Assembly (NCBI GenBank): GCA_963930775.1
Contig: OZ005705.1
Location: 868,001 to 932,000 of the forward strand
Direction of reading: 5' to 3'
Source: Cliona cf. orientalis
Lineage: Eukaryota; Porifera; Demospongiae; Clionaida; Clionaidae
DNA length: 64,000 bases
Shown: in pieces, positions 13,529 to 25,111 of the stretch
Layout of the letters: each line of letters opens with the position of its first letter
Position numbering within the stretch: the stretch's first letter is position 1
Made by a program: the position numbers and the translations under genes
Notes under the pieces: generated by a model
Databases searched by the model: none
Told to the model about the DNA's origin: nothing
What the model saw: the letters and a program-made list of their open reading frames with translations, nothing else

Positions 13529-13949
13529 CTAGATATTAATGGACTATGAAAAATGCCAAATCCTCATAGTTAGCTACATAATAATGTAGGCATGGAAAAT
13601 AAGTGCAGTCAAGCTGCATTTTAAAGTTTGGTAATATTACTATTATTGTTATGGTTGATAGTTCATTATCTGTTCAGTATCTATTTATACGATTTATTTC
13701 TATTTTTCAACCTGATTTTCATGACATTATTATTGAGTGAGGTTGCTGAGTCGTCATGTGAGAGCCAATGAATACTCAGACTGATACAAAACTAGTGCCT
13801 ATAAATCTGCTCGATATAGTCAATTATATATATTCACAGTGCATTCACATGCCATTAGGTACACTACCCAACACTGCCCACACTGTACATACTGCTATAC
13901 TGCTCCCACTGAGACCCTCCCACAAATAGTGCAAGCTACGTATCACTTG
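13529..13949. other. Intergenic gap between the tandem receptor genes
   Basis: This 421-bp AT-rich gap contains the 3' flank of member 2 and the promoter region of member 3. No further exon, repeat or RNA gene is evident. Confidence 0.5.
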
Positions 13950-16900
13950 ATGGCTTCCAGGCTCATACTGTGTCTGGCCCTTCTGGGAGGTAAGCTACAT
14001 AATAATATTATTATAGAATTTGTGTTAACAATAGTGCATTGTGTAATGTACTCTTGCAAGCTAACATTTTAACCATACCATTATCATTATCATGCATATA
14101 CCAAGTTTATACCAGGATGTTCTGTATTTTTTACAGCTGTTTATCTTCCATTTGGAGCCAGCCAAGCTCCTGTTAAACATCCTCCACTGATTACAACATG
14201 TCAAGTCATGCAACAGGTCCTTATGGACGTCCAGACTGCACTGAATGCAACAGGGAGTGGTATTAGTTGCCGTCTCAGCACTAACTGCACCCAGGTCCAG
14301 TGCCGGAGACCTACACATGGATATCCCATCTTCATGTTGGAAATCCAGGCTTGCAATGACCCAGTAACGTTGAAGATCGTCCGATTCAATGATACACGGG
14401 GGAGGATTGCGCACGAGTCTGTCATCGAAATGTCATCGATGATTGGAGTTGATCTTGGCTACGGATTTGTGATCCTAAACTTCACTCTCGCTCAACGCAG
14501 AACCAGGCTATCCCTTGGACTAAAGGTCGGTATAAGTACTTCGTCACCACTGTTTGGGACTGTAGGATGGACCATGCATATTGTGTGAGCGCTGTACTCT
14601 GTATCTCTAATAGGTGGACACTGTGGACTCAGCTCAGACCTCAAGCACACCATTCATCTCACAGCAAGATATCCCAATAGATTTATACAGCTGTCCAGGA
14701 AGTAAGTTACATGCCCGAGTGGCCATCATGTACTGATCAGTAAACATAAACGCATGGCGGGCTCTGATTTTTAGCAATATTCATAAACTAGATGTCACAA
14801 TCAGTAACCCTTTTGTTATCTTAATTACAGATATTTTAATACATATTGGAACTTTCTAGCAATATCCATACCACCTAATGTGAAGTAGCAATGCATGTGT
14901 AGCTAAAGATGAGAAATCCTTTGATGTGGCAATCAGTAATCTTTTTATCAATTTAATCACAGATGTTCGTCCTCAATCTGAGACGTGTCAGGTGACGGAA
15001 AACATAGCCCAGTACCTCAACTACTTCTTTGGCAGCGTCCTCCAGCTGGACATTAACACACTCTCTCCTGACTGCATTCCCTCCACCTCTTGCAACGACA
15101 TTGTCTGCCACCTAGCTCAAGGTGGCTACTACCAGTATAGTCTGCTGAGCTGTGAGACTCCACCAGCTCTTCGGTTGGTGTACGTGCTATCGAATGGGAC
15201 TGTCTACTTTGAGCACATCACAACCACCTCTGAGAAGTTTCCTATGCCACCGATGCCCACAATCACACTCAATATCACTTTTAGGGAGGTCTCTTCTTCA
15301 ACCATCGGCTTTGGGGTAATTTTTTTAGCCTTGACCCAGGTTCAATCCTGCTCTCCCCAGACTTCCTCTTTGTGTTAATGATCGACTGAGTAATAATAAT
15401 AATTGTGAGCACAAAATTAATTTTGCATCGATAAGATCATGTATCATAATTATCATGAAGCAAAGAGGAGGGGAGAATCGGAGTGCTAAAATTTATACCA
15501 GTAACATCATAAGATACTAGTAAAATCATTAGTATTTCTGCTACCTACAGCTTGGCTTCACTGACAGTAGTACTGGCCGGTCCTATACTGAGGTACCTTA
15601 TGTTGAAGTGCCCCTAAACAAGTCAAAATGTGTCACAAAATACACAAATGCTCCGCTGGTCAGTGCCTGTGACATTCTGCCACGACTCTCGTCACCACAG
15701 TGCACACCAGTAAACAACTGCTCACAAGCAACTTGTCAGATTTACAGGCTGCATCTGAATGCTACGGTGGATGTTAAGCTGTATAACTGTTTTTCGCCTC
15801 CTGCTATCGGTATCATTGCAAGAGACAGTGGTGGCATTTTTATAAGTGATAGATCGTCAAACAGTAAGGTTTTGACTAATCCTAGAGATGGATCTCGGCT
15901 GGAGTTAACGGTGGTACAACGCATCAGTGAAATGTCTGTTGGAGTGCAGGTAAAAGGCTAGCTGTAGATCTACATTCAAGTGTAATAGTATGATTATGCT
16001 AAATATTGCCTAGTTGACATCACTTGCCACAAATGAAACTTATATTGGGTACCAAGAATTGCCTGTAAACAGATCCAGTTGTCAAGAGGGAGTTGGTAAG
16101 TCAGCCACGCACCAAATTCGAACCGGCTAATGATACACCCTACACACACAATGATACAGTTCCTCATCCAACCACACTTACTTGTGAGACGATGAGCTAT
16201 GTTGCTCAGTTCCTCACTATCTTCTATGCCAACGTTACCCACGAGCAAGAATCGACTCCAGACTGCAGAACCATCGAGCCTGACTGCAATAACATCACGT
16301 GTACCTTCCCAGACAGGAGCTACTATAACCTGGACATTCTGCCATGTGTTTCGCCACCTGTGCTTCATCTAGAGTTCCATGCACCGAATGGGACAGCTAC
16401 TGCCAAACATACATTTAATCCTGGGACGCAGACCGAAAGGATTGATGAAAATACTCAGGTCAAAGTGACCCTCGGAAATGCTCCGGACGTGATCACTCTA
16501 GAGGTATATTCAAAGAAGTATGACACACGAAGTCTATATACCCCCCCCCCCCCCCCACACACACACACATAGTCATAGTAATGTTTTCCTATAGGTGATT
16601 GTAATGTATAATGATGGTTCCTACTCCTTCTCCCTTCCTGCCATACCCAACGTGCTCATTCCTCTCGACACAAGTGGATGCAAGCAGGTCCCTCCAAGAC
16701 CCACTGATCAAGTAGTGACAAATGAACCCACAACTAAGAAATCAGGTAAGGCCAATTGCAACTGCAATACAGAAGACACTATAATAATAATTATTAAAAC
16801 TTCCTGGGAGAATATTATGTGTATAATTTATGATATTATTGTGTGTATATGGATGGATGGCACTAGTCTTAATTGTGTGATTGCCTTGGAGCACCTATCC

Positions 16901-17232
16901 ACAATCACAGTGATACCATACACGGCCCTCGTCATTCAGCTCACCATACAATGTCATGCTGAAATTTCATCCCCGCATTCATGATTCCTTCTACACATGC
17001 AGGTATTCCCCAGACTACCCTCCTCGCTATAGAGGTAGCAGCCCCGGCTGGTGGCCTCCTGCTGCTGATCATCTGTGTCATGTGCTGTGTCATCGCTGGC
17101 CTCTGCATCCGTCAGAGTAGACTCAAGCACATCAGAGACAACTACAACTTCCAGCGTCTCTCAATCGCAGCTCAGGACTACGATGACGCAGAGGATGATG
17201 AGGAGGAGGAAGGGGAGGTACGACAAAAGTAG
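13950..17232 (+). CDS. Multi-module type I membrane protein, unrecognised family (member 3)
   Basis: Nine exons: 13950-13989, 14137-14525, 14614-14701, 14963-15315, 15551-15949, 16014-16095, 16160-16503, 16595-16745, 17003-17232; 691 residues. The exon number and phase series are identical to those of the upstream paralogue. Signal peptide (LILCLALLG), four cysteine modules, Thr-rich stalk, transmembrane helix (about residues 622-648, ending IICVMCCVIAGLCI) and a tail with NYNFQRLSIA followed by a long Asp/Glu run. Modules 2 and 4 match those of member 2 most closely (QYLNYFF; PDC/PEC..S.TSCNDI). A poly-C plus CA repeat sits in the intron before exon 8. A possible AATAAA polyadenylation signal is at 17445-17450. 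Likely a cell-surface receptor or adhesion molecule; ligand and role unknown. Confidence 0.83.
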
Positions 17233-17598
17233 ACGAGAAACTTGCGATCTCCTTTTTATATTATTTGCATAGATCTCTATGTATGTAGCAGTGATTTCTA
17301 ATTTGTGGCAGCATTACCAAAATGTACATGTATATTGCCATCACATTGCTGTGGTGTGATTGTTACTGGCAGTTGTTCTCTACTATTATGCACTATACAT
17401 AATTTTATAATATTAAACTTATAAAATTGATAGTACCTATCATGAATAAATAAGGCACATGACCAAAATGCCAGGGATAAAATAATTGAATATGATGTTC
17501 GGTATAAAAAGGGTTTTTGATGATTGGGCTAATAAAATAAGGCGGCTAAATCGGTGATAATAATGTTATTAATAATAATTAATAATAGTTAGACCTGG
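17233..17598. other. Convergent 3' intergenic gap
   Basis: AT-rich 366-bp spacer between the stop codons of receptor member 3 and AFG1L. It contains AATAAA at 17445-17450 and otherwise only low-complexity TAAT-rich sequence. Confidence 0.5.
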
Positions 17599-20219
17599 TT
17601 ATGTCCTGTGGGTGTTAGGTCTGGGGATCTTCCTGTCCATGCTCCAGTACTCCTCTCCCTGCATCTCCCTCAGCCTCGACACGGTTCTCTCAAAGGCAAA
17701 GATCTCCTCCTCTCCAGTGAAGATACTTGCCTCATAGTCTTGGTCTTTCTGTGATGAGAAAAACAAATAATTTACCAACTGATATAAGCTGCATTCTCCC
17801 CAAATACTTCTTGGGGGGTGAGACTATTGACAGTCGTTAGATACAAGGAGGAGGCTCCATGTTGAATGGTGATTATGAGGAGAAATCCGTCCCAACATAA
17901 AATTCTTGATATCAAAGGATAGCAAATTTACTCACTGCTTCAATGTCCAAGTCATCCATGAGGTCTTGAAACTCCTTGCTGTCCCCTATGTTCATTGGTT
18001 GTGCTTTGAAGAGCTCCCCAGGCTCAACCTCTGCTGTGCAGATGACCTTCACCTTGTGATCATAGAGCGTGTCCACCATCGTGATAAACCTCCTAGCTTC
18101 GGATCGCTTCTGGATGGTCATCTGAGGGATGTCCTTGATGAAGAGGGTGTCAAAGTGAGTGCAGAGTTCAAGGTAGTCGGCAGCACTCAGAGGGCGAGCA
18201 CAGAGATCCTTAAACGTAAAGAGAGCCAGTTTTCCAGCAGCTCTTGGCACCTCTAGCTTCCTGCCCAGGAACTCCAAAACACGCTTTTCTGAAACTAAAG
18301 GAGATAGAAAAAAAATGATAATAATTATCATTAGTGAGAGTAAGGAACTCATAATGGATCCCACGCCCCCCTCTCCATGCTGCTGCCTTATTCTATCTGG
18401 GTCACCCCTGCCAAGTTGTCAAGAAATTTCAAAAGCTGTCCCACCTGTCTTTGAAACATTATTTTTTTTTACCTAGCCTCTGTTCCTGGACAAGATCCTC
18501 AAACACCTTCTCCAGCTTCTCGTTGGCTTCGCCAGTGTTGGGGCTACACAAAGGAGAGGAAATGTGATACATTCAGACAGAGGGAAATAGAAGTTGGATT
18601 TGGTAGTCAAGGCTATGCTATAGCTACTTACACGATGAAGGTCTCCCCAGCTGCAGCAATGACAGCTTGTCTATAGTCGATGCCGGAGTCCAGCTGGAGG
18701 ACACCACAGTGACGCTTTAGGACATGAATGAAGGGAATGAAGTTGCTCCTCTGAAGACCATGCTTGTAGAGATCTGTATTGGTGATAGGAAAGAGTAACT
18801 CCCTCCCCCCCCCTCTCTCTCCCTCCCTCCCTCCCTCCCTCCTTCCTTCGATCTCCTATTCTCCCTCTCTCATCCTCCCTTCTATCCTCTCTCTAGGCAC
18901 AAATCTACACATTCCTCTCACCGTCAGGATGTCTGTTAGAAGTAGCTACAACCACCACCCCACTGTCAAAGAGAGAAGTGAAGAGCCTCTTGAGAATCAT
19001 GGCGTCTGCTATGTCTGTCACTTGGAACTCATCGAAGCAGAGAAGGTGGGCCTCACTTGCGATGTCCCTGGCCACGGGACCGATGGGATCATAGGCGTGC
19101 GGTTTCTCCCGACCAGTCGAGCGTGGCAGCTGCTTCTTGAAGTAATGAATCCCTGCAGGGTGACACCATCATGCCGCTATAGATACAGGAAATTTATAAT
19201 ATTTCGTACATTTATATAGGTATAAACAACTTGAAGGTATTACTGCTTTGGCCTGACCTTAGTTGAAATTGGCCAATTCTCTGTGATTATCACCATAAAT
19301 ATTACCACTTAACAACTGAAGATATATGACTGCCAACATAGTTTATACATATACACAGGTACTATCATCTGCTAGATTACAGCTTATAGATACCAATGCC
19401 TCCTACCTATCTGATGTAGCTAAACACTCTAATAAAACTTACTGTCGTGGACATCGAGCATGAAGCTGTTGAAGTGGACTCTCTGCTTCTTAGATACTTG
19501 TGTCGACTCATAAAACAAGTCCATTAACATTGTCTTTCCAGCACCTTTTGGGGGGGGGGGGGGGGGCAGTAAAGATACGTAATACAAGGGAAATAAGAGA
19601 CTTACCAACAGAGCCATACATGTAAATTCCCTTAATCTTATCATCAGATTTTCGTTTTGAACCAAACAGCTGCATCATATTAAATAATCAGCAATAGTAT
19701 AATCATAGATATTATAGACTTACTATAATATCTATGGTATAATATACCACTTCAGCATTTAATTTTCAGGGAATGGTACCTTTTCAAACAGGCCAGGAGA
19801 GTGTGGTTCATATCCACTGAGTTCCTTCTGAAGTGAGTGAAGGTTCTTCACCACCTTGACCTGGTGTGCATCAAACTTGAGCTGGTCAGCTGCCACGAGG
19901 GAGTCATAGTGCGACTTGATGTCCGAGTGAGCCAATCGCACACCTCCTGGCAAAGGAAATTTAATACATGTAAAGGGTAGACTACCAGCTAGTTCTCATG
20001 AAGTATTAAGAGATGACTCATGCATACTCAAACCCCTTAGATTGATCTATGTCTGTATCAATGATTACATGCACCAAAATTGATTATGGTGATTTTTTTA
20101 AGCTGACCATAGATACTCTGTGATGATACTCTCTTTCTTGATGACACGGCCCTGAGGATCCTCGCTGATAGGACCCCAGACACTGACGACAGAGCGCACT
20201 GCCAGCCCCTCACAGCCAT
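17599..20219 (-). CDS. AFG1L: AFG1-family mitochondrial AAA ATPase (AFG1L/LACE1)
   Basis: Nine exons: 20219-20108, 19946-19780, 19669-19606, 19544-19443, 19152-18922, 18773-18632, 18543-18473, 18294-17936, 17748-17599; 465 residues, close to human AFG1L. The start was chosen because it gives a classic Arg/Ser-rich mitochondrial presequence ([12 protein letters not shown]) that joins in phase to the conserved body. The Walker A GSVGAGKT is split over exons 3 and 4. Walker B lies in [14 protein letters not shown] near residue 188. The family signatures [19 protein letters not shown] and [15 protein letters not shown] are present. The known family role is mitochondrial protein quality control and complex IV subunit turnover. 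It is head to head (143 bp) with the reductase gene. Confidence 0.92.
18801..18849. repeat. CCCT-type simple repeat
   Basis: Pyrimidine tract with repeated CCCT units in an AFG1L intron. Confidence 0.85.
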
Positions 20220-20362
20220 TGCATTCACACCATTCCAGGCCAGATCCTGGTGCTTCCTGTTTGGAAGAGGAAAGGGCAAAGGTCAACGTCACGCAAGCCA
20301 CACCCTTGAATCTCATGTGATCAAGCGGTAGATGACTGAAGGGAGTGGCTTGCGAGCTGTGA
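20220..20362. promoter_or_regulatory. Shared divergent promoter, AFG1L / SDR
   Basis: 143 bp separate the two opposed start codons, so both genes must share a bidirectional promoter or overlap in their 5' leaders. No TATA box is evident. Inferred from geometry. Confidence 0.5.
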
Positions 20363-22216
20363 ATGTGGAAACTGAAAACTTTCGCGGGGAGTGTTGCAGC
20401 GGTGCTGCTGGCTGCACAGGTGTGGCAATGGTCGTCCTCAGTAGATATTCAAGGTAATAACTTGTAGAGAGTAGTGACATGCATGCGCATGATGATTGCA
20501 TCCCCACCCCCCAAAATAATTATCAGTACTGCATGTACAACATGCAGAAGTATGCATAGGAGAAATAATATAAATCATGTGTTTGTTCTGCATCCTGAAT
20601 CTTAGAATTCTACAAAGGAAAGAGGATCATTCTCACTGGAGCATCTCGAGGAATTGGAAAGCATCTAGCCATTCAGCTAGCTCAGCTGGAAGCAAAGTAT
20701 GTTCTCTCTCTCTCTTTCTCCGAGCGCTTTCTCTACCAGTACACAAGACTCAAATCAATAATTTAATGGTTGCAATCTAGGTTGGTGATAGCTGCTCGCA
20801 CAGCTGACAAACTTGCAGAGACCAAGCGAGAGTGTGAACAGTTCACCTCTGATGTGCACACAGTCATTGCTGATGTATCTAAGGAGGATGACTGCAGAGA
20901 GATTGTGAATAAAGCTGTGGATGAGTTTGGTGGCATCGATATCCTCATACTGAATGCAGCCGCCACTCCAGATCCTCGCTTCTTCGTTGAGATGGTTAGT
21001 GATCATTTGTATTTCATACTATTATGCTAGTCTCGAACCCAGATCCCTCCCTTTTCTGCAGCACTGGATGTATTGCATCACCAGCACAATGCAATACATC
21101 CAGTGCTGCAGAAAAGGATGTATTGCATTGTGCTGGTGATGCAATATATCCAGTGCTGCAGAAAAGGGAGGGATGATGATCTGGGTTGAGACTACTATTA
21201 TGCCATTGAGGATTTAATAGTGTCCCTGATGGGAATTCAACTGTCCACCATAACCCTGTTGCTATGTGGTTGCTAAGGTATACGCACAATACTACAATAT
21301 CATGATACAAATTCTAGCTTTATGTACTGGGGTTCTTCCCTTGGGATTTGTACTCCTTACAAACCTGGTTGATAATATTATCATGATTTTCTTTTGTAGC
21401 ATCAAATGGAATTTTCCAAAATGTTCCAGTAAGTTATTAAAGTTTATGTAGGTTGTATAATAATTTGCCCTTTTTTTTATTATCAATGGAAATTGCAGCA
21501 TAAATGTGCTCCAAAGTGTGCATTTGGTACACTTTGCTTTGCCCTACCTCAATGCCAGTAATGGTAGCATCGTACCTGTGTCATCCACCACTGGTTAGTC
21601 ATTCATTAAAAATTAATTCTATGGTAGGGATCCAGGTTATTTATATTACTTAATTAACAGGATTTGCATCGATTCCTAAAGCAACAGCTTACACTATGAC
21701 AAAACATGCTCTCCAAGGTGAAAATTGCTGAAAGTTTGCACCTTTTAATAATAATATTATTGAGTTTGTTAGTTTATTTTAGGCTTTTTCAAGTCTCTCA
21801 ATCAAGAATTCATCCTGACTGGAACTCCAGTGTCCATCACCATCATGCCACTACCCTATATCCTCACAGAGATGGTATGATGTCATCCATAGTGTAATAA
21901 TAAATAATTATTATACTTTTGTCTCTATAGGCCATCAATACCTGGAAGCCCATTGGAACTTGGCATGGCATCACTCCAGAGGTATGATAATGTTGAGAGA
22001 GAAAGAGAGAGAGAGAGGGTAACGGCATCCCCTTATTTTTCTCTTGTCGTGCAGGACTGCGCAGATCGTATGCTCAGGGGGATTCCCTCTCGGAAGCTGT
22101 GGCACTACATCGACTGGAGCTCAGCTTTCATTGGCCATTTTTACGGTCTCTTTCCTCAAGTGTCCGACTGGTTTGTTCGAACTTACCTTTCTGTCACCAG
22201 CCAGGTCTTTAGCTAG
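20363..22216 (+). CDS. Short-chain dehydrogenase/reductase, 11-beta-HSD/DHRS7-like
   Basis: Nine small exons: 20363-20453, 20606-20696, 20781-20994, 21400-21428, 21499-21593, 21661-21717, 21783-21874, 21931-21981, 22055-22216; 293 residues. The N-terminal MWKLKTFAGSVAAVLLAA looks like a membrane anchor. The Rossmann nucleotide site is TGASRGIG, the structural motif is LILNAAA (usual NNAG changed to LNAA), the catalytic Ser lies in VPVSSTTG and the active-site pair in YTMTK. Arg in AARTADKL suggests NADP(H) preference. The substrate (steroid, retinoid or lipid) cannot be told. An upstream in-frame ATG in another frame at 20331 was rejected because it does not give the anchor or the right phase. 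AATAAA occurs at 22232-22237, 16 nt past the stop. Confidence 0.88.
21019..21203. mobile_element. MITE with TAGTCTCGAACCC ends and 9-bp target duplication
   Basis: A 167-bp element (21028-21194) in intron 3 of the reductase gene. Ends TAGTCTCGAACCCAGATCCC and its near-complement are flanked by CTATTATGC on both sides. The inside is a nested palindrome of three related segments around GCACTGGATGTATTGCATCA, so the RNA would fold into a long hairpin. Confidence 0.8.
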
Positions 22217-22412
22217 TATTTATTTATCACAAATAAATTCATTTTTAAAATTAATAATAATTATTCAGAGTCGTGGTCATGATAATAATAATGCAATGAT
22301 TGCACCACACTGTGGAAATAAATAAGTGCTGATATAATAATATTATTATTATTATAATGATGGCAGAAAAAAAGAAAAGAATACAAACTGCGCGGAGGGG
22401 GGGAGGAGTGAA

Positions 22413-23648
22413 CTAGGGAATTCGTCTTCTCCTTTTGCAACACTTTGACGGGAGAGTCTTCCAGTTATAGATGTGTCCGTGCCACCCGAACCACCGGTTC
22501 TTTCGGTTACAGATGTAGCCGTCTTTCTTTATCGCGTTGAAGTAGTCGTACATCAACTCGGCCGCTATCTTGTGCATGATAATGAACTGCTTCTTGCATC
22601 CACGAGAAATTCCACCTGTGTTGAACCGAGCATCAAATCGAAACTCGACGTTGAAAGGAGCTAGCCATGCTCCTAGAGAGACGTCCTCGTTATTATAGAT
22701 CATTAGGTGAGGGGCGTTGGAGGCAATTAATTCTACCAAGTCCCTAGAGAGAATGTAGCCACCACCGTAGGCGTACGGTAGGTAGGTCTCACATATACTC
22801 CACTTTTGTTCCGCATAGGGTCCGTCTCGGAGAATCCCGGTCGATCCAAGAAACTCGCCCCAGTAGACACGCTCGTGGCTTTGTCGCTTGAGAAGCTCGT
22901 CTATGACCTTTTTTAAGTGCACGTAAGTATCGTCGTCGCATTTGAGAACGTAGCGAAAGTTGTAGCTGTGGTTGACGACGTACTCAAAACTCTGTAGAGT
23001 TCTTTGCGTGAGACTGTCATGGGAGTCGGTGACATTGTGTAGAACAATGAGATCTCTGTACACCTCTGCTTCGCTGGTGAGGTTCGATTCAGCCTCTGTC
23101 GATAGATTACTCCCACCAAGCACAAACCTGTATATATGATGATCAAGTATAGCAGCAGTGCTCGAGTTTATATTATGCTTCAGGAATATGCTAAAATGGT
23201 AGGGGCAAATACATGTATCTAGTGCCAAACTTCAAAATTCAAGAGATGAGGGCAGTCTCGCATCAAAAGTTGAAATCTCAAGGGGCAAAAGCACCCCTAC
23301 CCCCTATAACAATGGCATTGTTCCTGTAACCTCATCTTATTACACAAACAGAATGATAGCTATGGGAAACAATACTGGTGTGTCACAGGTGGATGATGGA
23401 GTGGGGGGGGAGGGGGGGGTAGTTGCAGCCCAACAATAGGCTATTATAGCAATAATATGTTCACTAGTGTGAGCTTTGCTGGTCAGCTGTCCAATGGAAA
23501 GTTTAGCTCTGAAGCTCTTAATTCAATTAAGGTACCATAACACAAAGGTTTTTGGCTTTCGGTTTATATAAAGACAAAGCCAGGTACCGCTCCCCTACTC
23601 TTTCCACTGCAGAACACAGGTATGCTAATTCCACTCCATTATGATACC

Positions 23649-23724
<76 letters not shown>

Positions 23725-24894
23725 TACCCTTTTACATATATACAGCCACAACAAATCACAAAATTAAAATTTATCCTTGTTTGGTAGTGAGTTGGAGAGC
23801 CTGATGATGAGGTTACAGAATTTTATGACAATATTGTGCCATATTCCATGTTGCGACAGCATGTCCGACTGACATGTCTTTTGTACATGCATTAGGAAGA
23901 GCAGTGGATCAGCTGTACTGTATTATACACTTCCACTGCTTGTCTGGTGGCATGTCTGCAGAGTTCAATTCTCACAGGAAAACACCCAGGGCTTGAGGGG
24001 AGGTATATTTATTGTAACATGCTTTATGTCCCTGATAAAGGCACAATATTAATACAGTGACCTCTAGGTTTTCAGTCTGGCTACTGACTGAAGGTCAGGG
24101 AATCGATACTAAATTAACAGAAATTTGTAGCAGTCATGGGCTCCATCATATCCCACTCTCCCATCAGGCTTCAAATTTTCTTGAAGAGAAGAGATGAGCC
24201 ACCTGCAGCTAGCTAGACCTTAAGAGGAAGGGCACCGTATCTCTGGGGTTTAATGCTGACTCGATGTGATAGTCAGTGTGAATCAGTGCTTATGCTCCAA
24301 ACCCCTTTAGCTGATGTAAGCTTACCCCCTTACAGCATTACATAATATTTATACCTCGTGCTTGCATACAGAAATTTGTCGGAGCCATGTTGCGGGGCCA
24401 GAAGGGGGGGGGGGGGGGGGGAAGGGGTATGTTTTACCTGTATTTAATCACTTGTCCAATTTCTTGCGACAGCTGGTCGACTTCGGAGAGCCAGGTATTT
24501 CTTATCGCATCTCTCTTCTTTCTTCCCTCTGCATTGCCACTGGCATGCACCAGTATCAACAGCAGCATAGGAGCTAATGAGTGAAAAAGTTACAAAATTA
24601 GTGCACACAGAACCACAGAAATTTGACCCTAATTATTATGTATATACGTTCGGTAGGTTGTATCTTTTCGTAAATGGAGTCGTTGAACATAACGTTTCCG
24701 TTGACGTGTAGCGCCTCCAGGTCGTTTTGGTCTCCGTGGTTGGCGGCCGTCATGAAAATGCCCAGGATAGCGAACAAGGCTAAACTGGACAAAACTATCG
24801 CGAACAGGCAGACCCGAACGTCGAGGCCGAGCGCCGCCCTTATGAAAGTGTCCCAGCAGAGCGTCCCTTTTCGAGACGATCCCTCATTTGTCAT
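22413..24894 (-). CDS. B3GALT6: Beta-1,3-galactosyltransferase 6 (GAG linker galactosyltransferase II)
   Basis: Three exons: 24894-24648, 24573-24438, 23127-22413; 365 residues. Type II topology: a cytosolic N-terminus, a signal-anchor helix (VCLFAIVLSSLALFAILGIF) and a luminal GT31 domain. The GT31 motifs are R..IRNTW, the metal-binding triad in VLKCDDDTYVHL (near residues 192-194), and the B3GALT6-typical YAYGGGYILSRDLV and NNEDVSLGAWLAPF. In the known pathway this Golgi enzyme adds the second galactose of the Xyl-Gal-Gal-GlcA linker to proteoglycans. The second intron is 1.3 kb and contains a long AC microsatellite. Next to an intronless paralogue in divergent orientation and 10 kb from EXTL3, which acts after linker completion. 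Confidence 0.92.
23652..23721. repeat. AC microsatellite
   Basis: About 35 uninterrupted CA dinucleotides in the long B3GALT6 intron. Confidence 0.95.
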
Positions 24895-25111
24895 ACTGCT
24901 CCGATATACCGTCGACTGACTTGCATCACCTACGGCCGGCCACCTGTCTTGTATGTAGAACTACGTGTCGCCGGTATACGGTACCGATAAAATTTAAATG
25001 CACACTCAGCAAAATTAATTATTGTGTTGGTGGGCGTGGTCACACGATAAACACCCAACACTAGTAGTATACGGGCAATCGATTAAATATATGTAGCTCA
25101 CTAGTGTGATA
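24895..25111. promoter_or_regulatory. Divergent promoter between B3GALT6 and its paralogue
   Basis: 217 bp between opposed start codons, with GC-rich blocks near the B3GALT6 side and AT-rich sequence near the paralogue. Inferred from gene geometry only. Confidence 0.45.

Noticed and set aside
20313..20507. Minus-strand frame that looked like a mitochondrial presequence for AFG1L
   Set aside because: It cannot be joined in phase to the conserved exons. The ATG at 20219 gives an Arg/Ser-rich presequence that splices cleanly, and the 20313-20507 region is the first exon of the opposite-strand reductase.
23527..23804. Open frames on both strands across the AC microsatellite
   Set aside because: Both are translations of the dinucleotide repeat inside the B3GALT6 intron.
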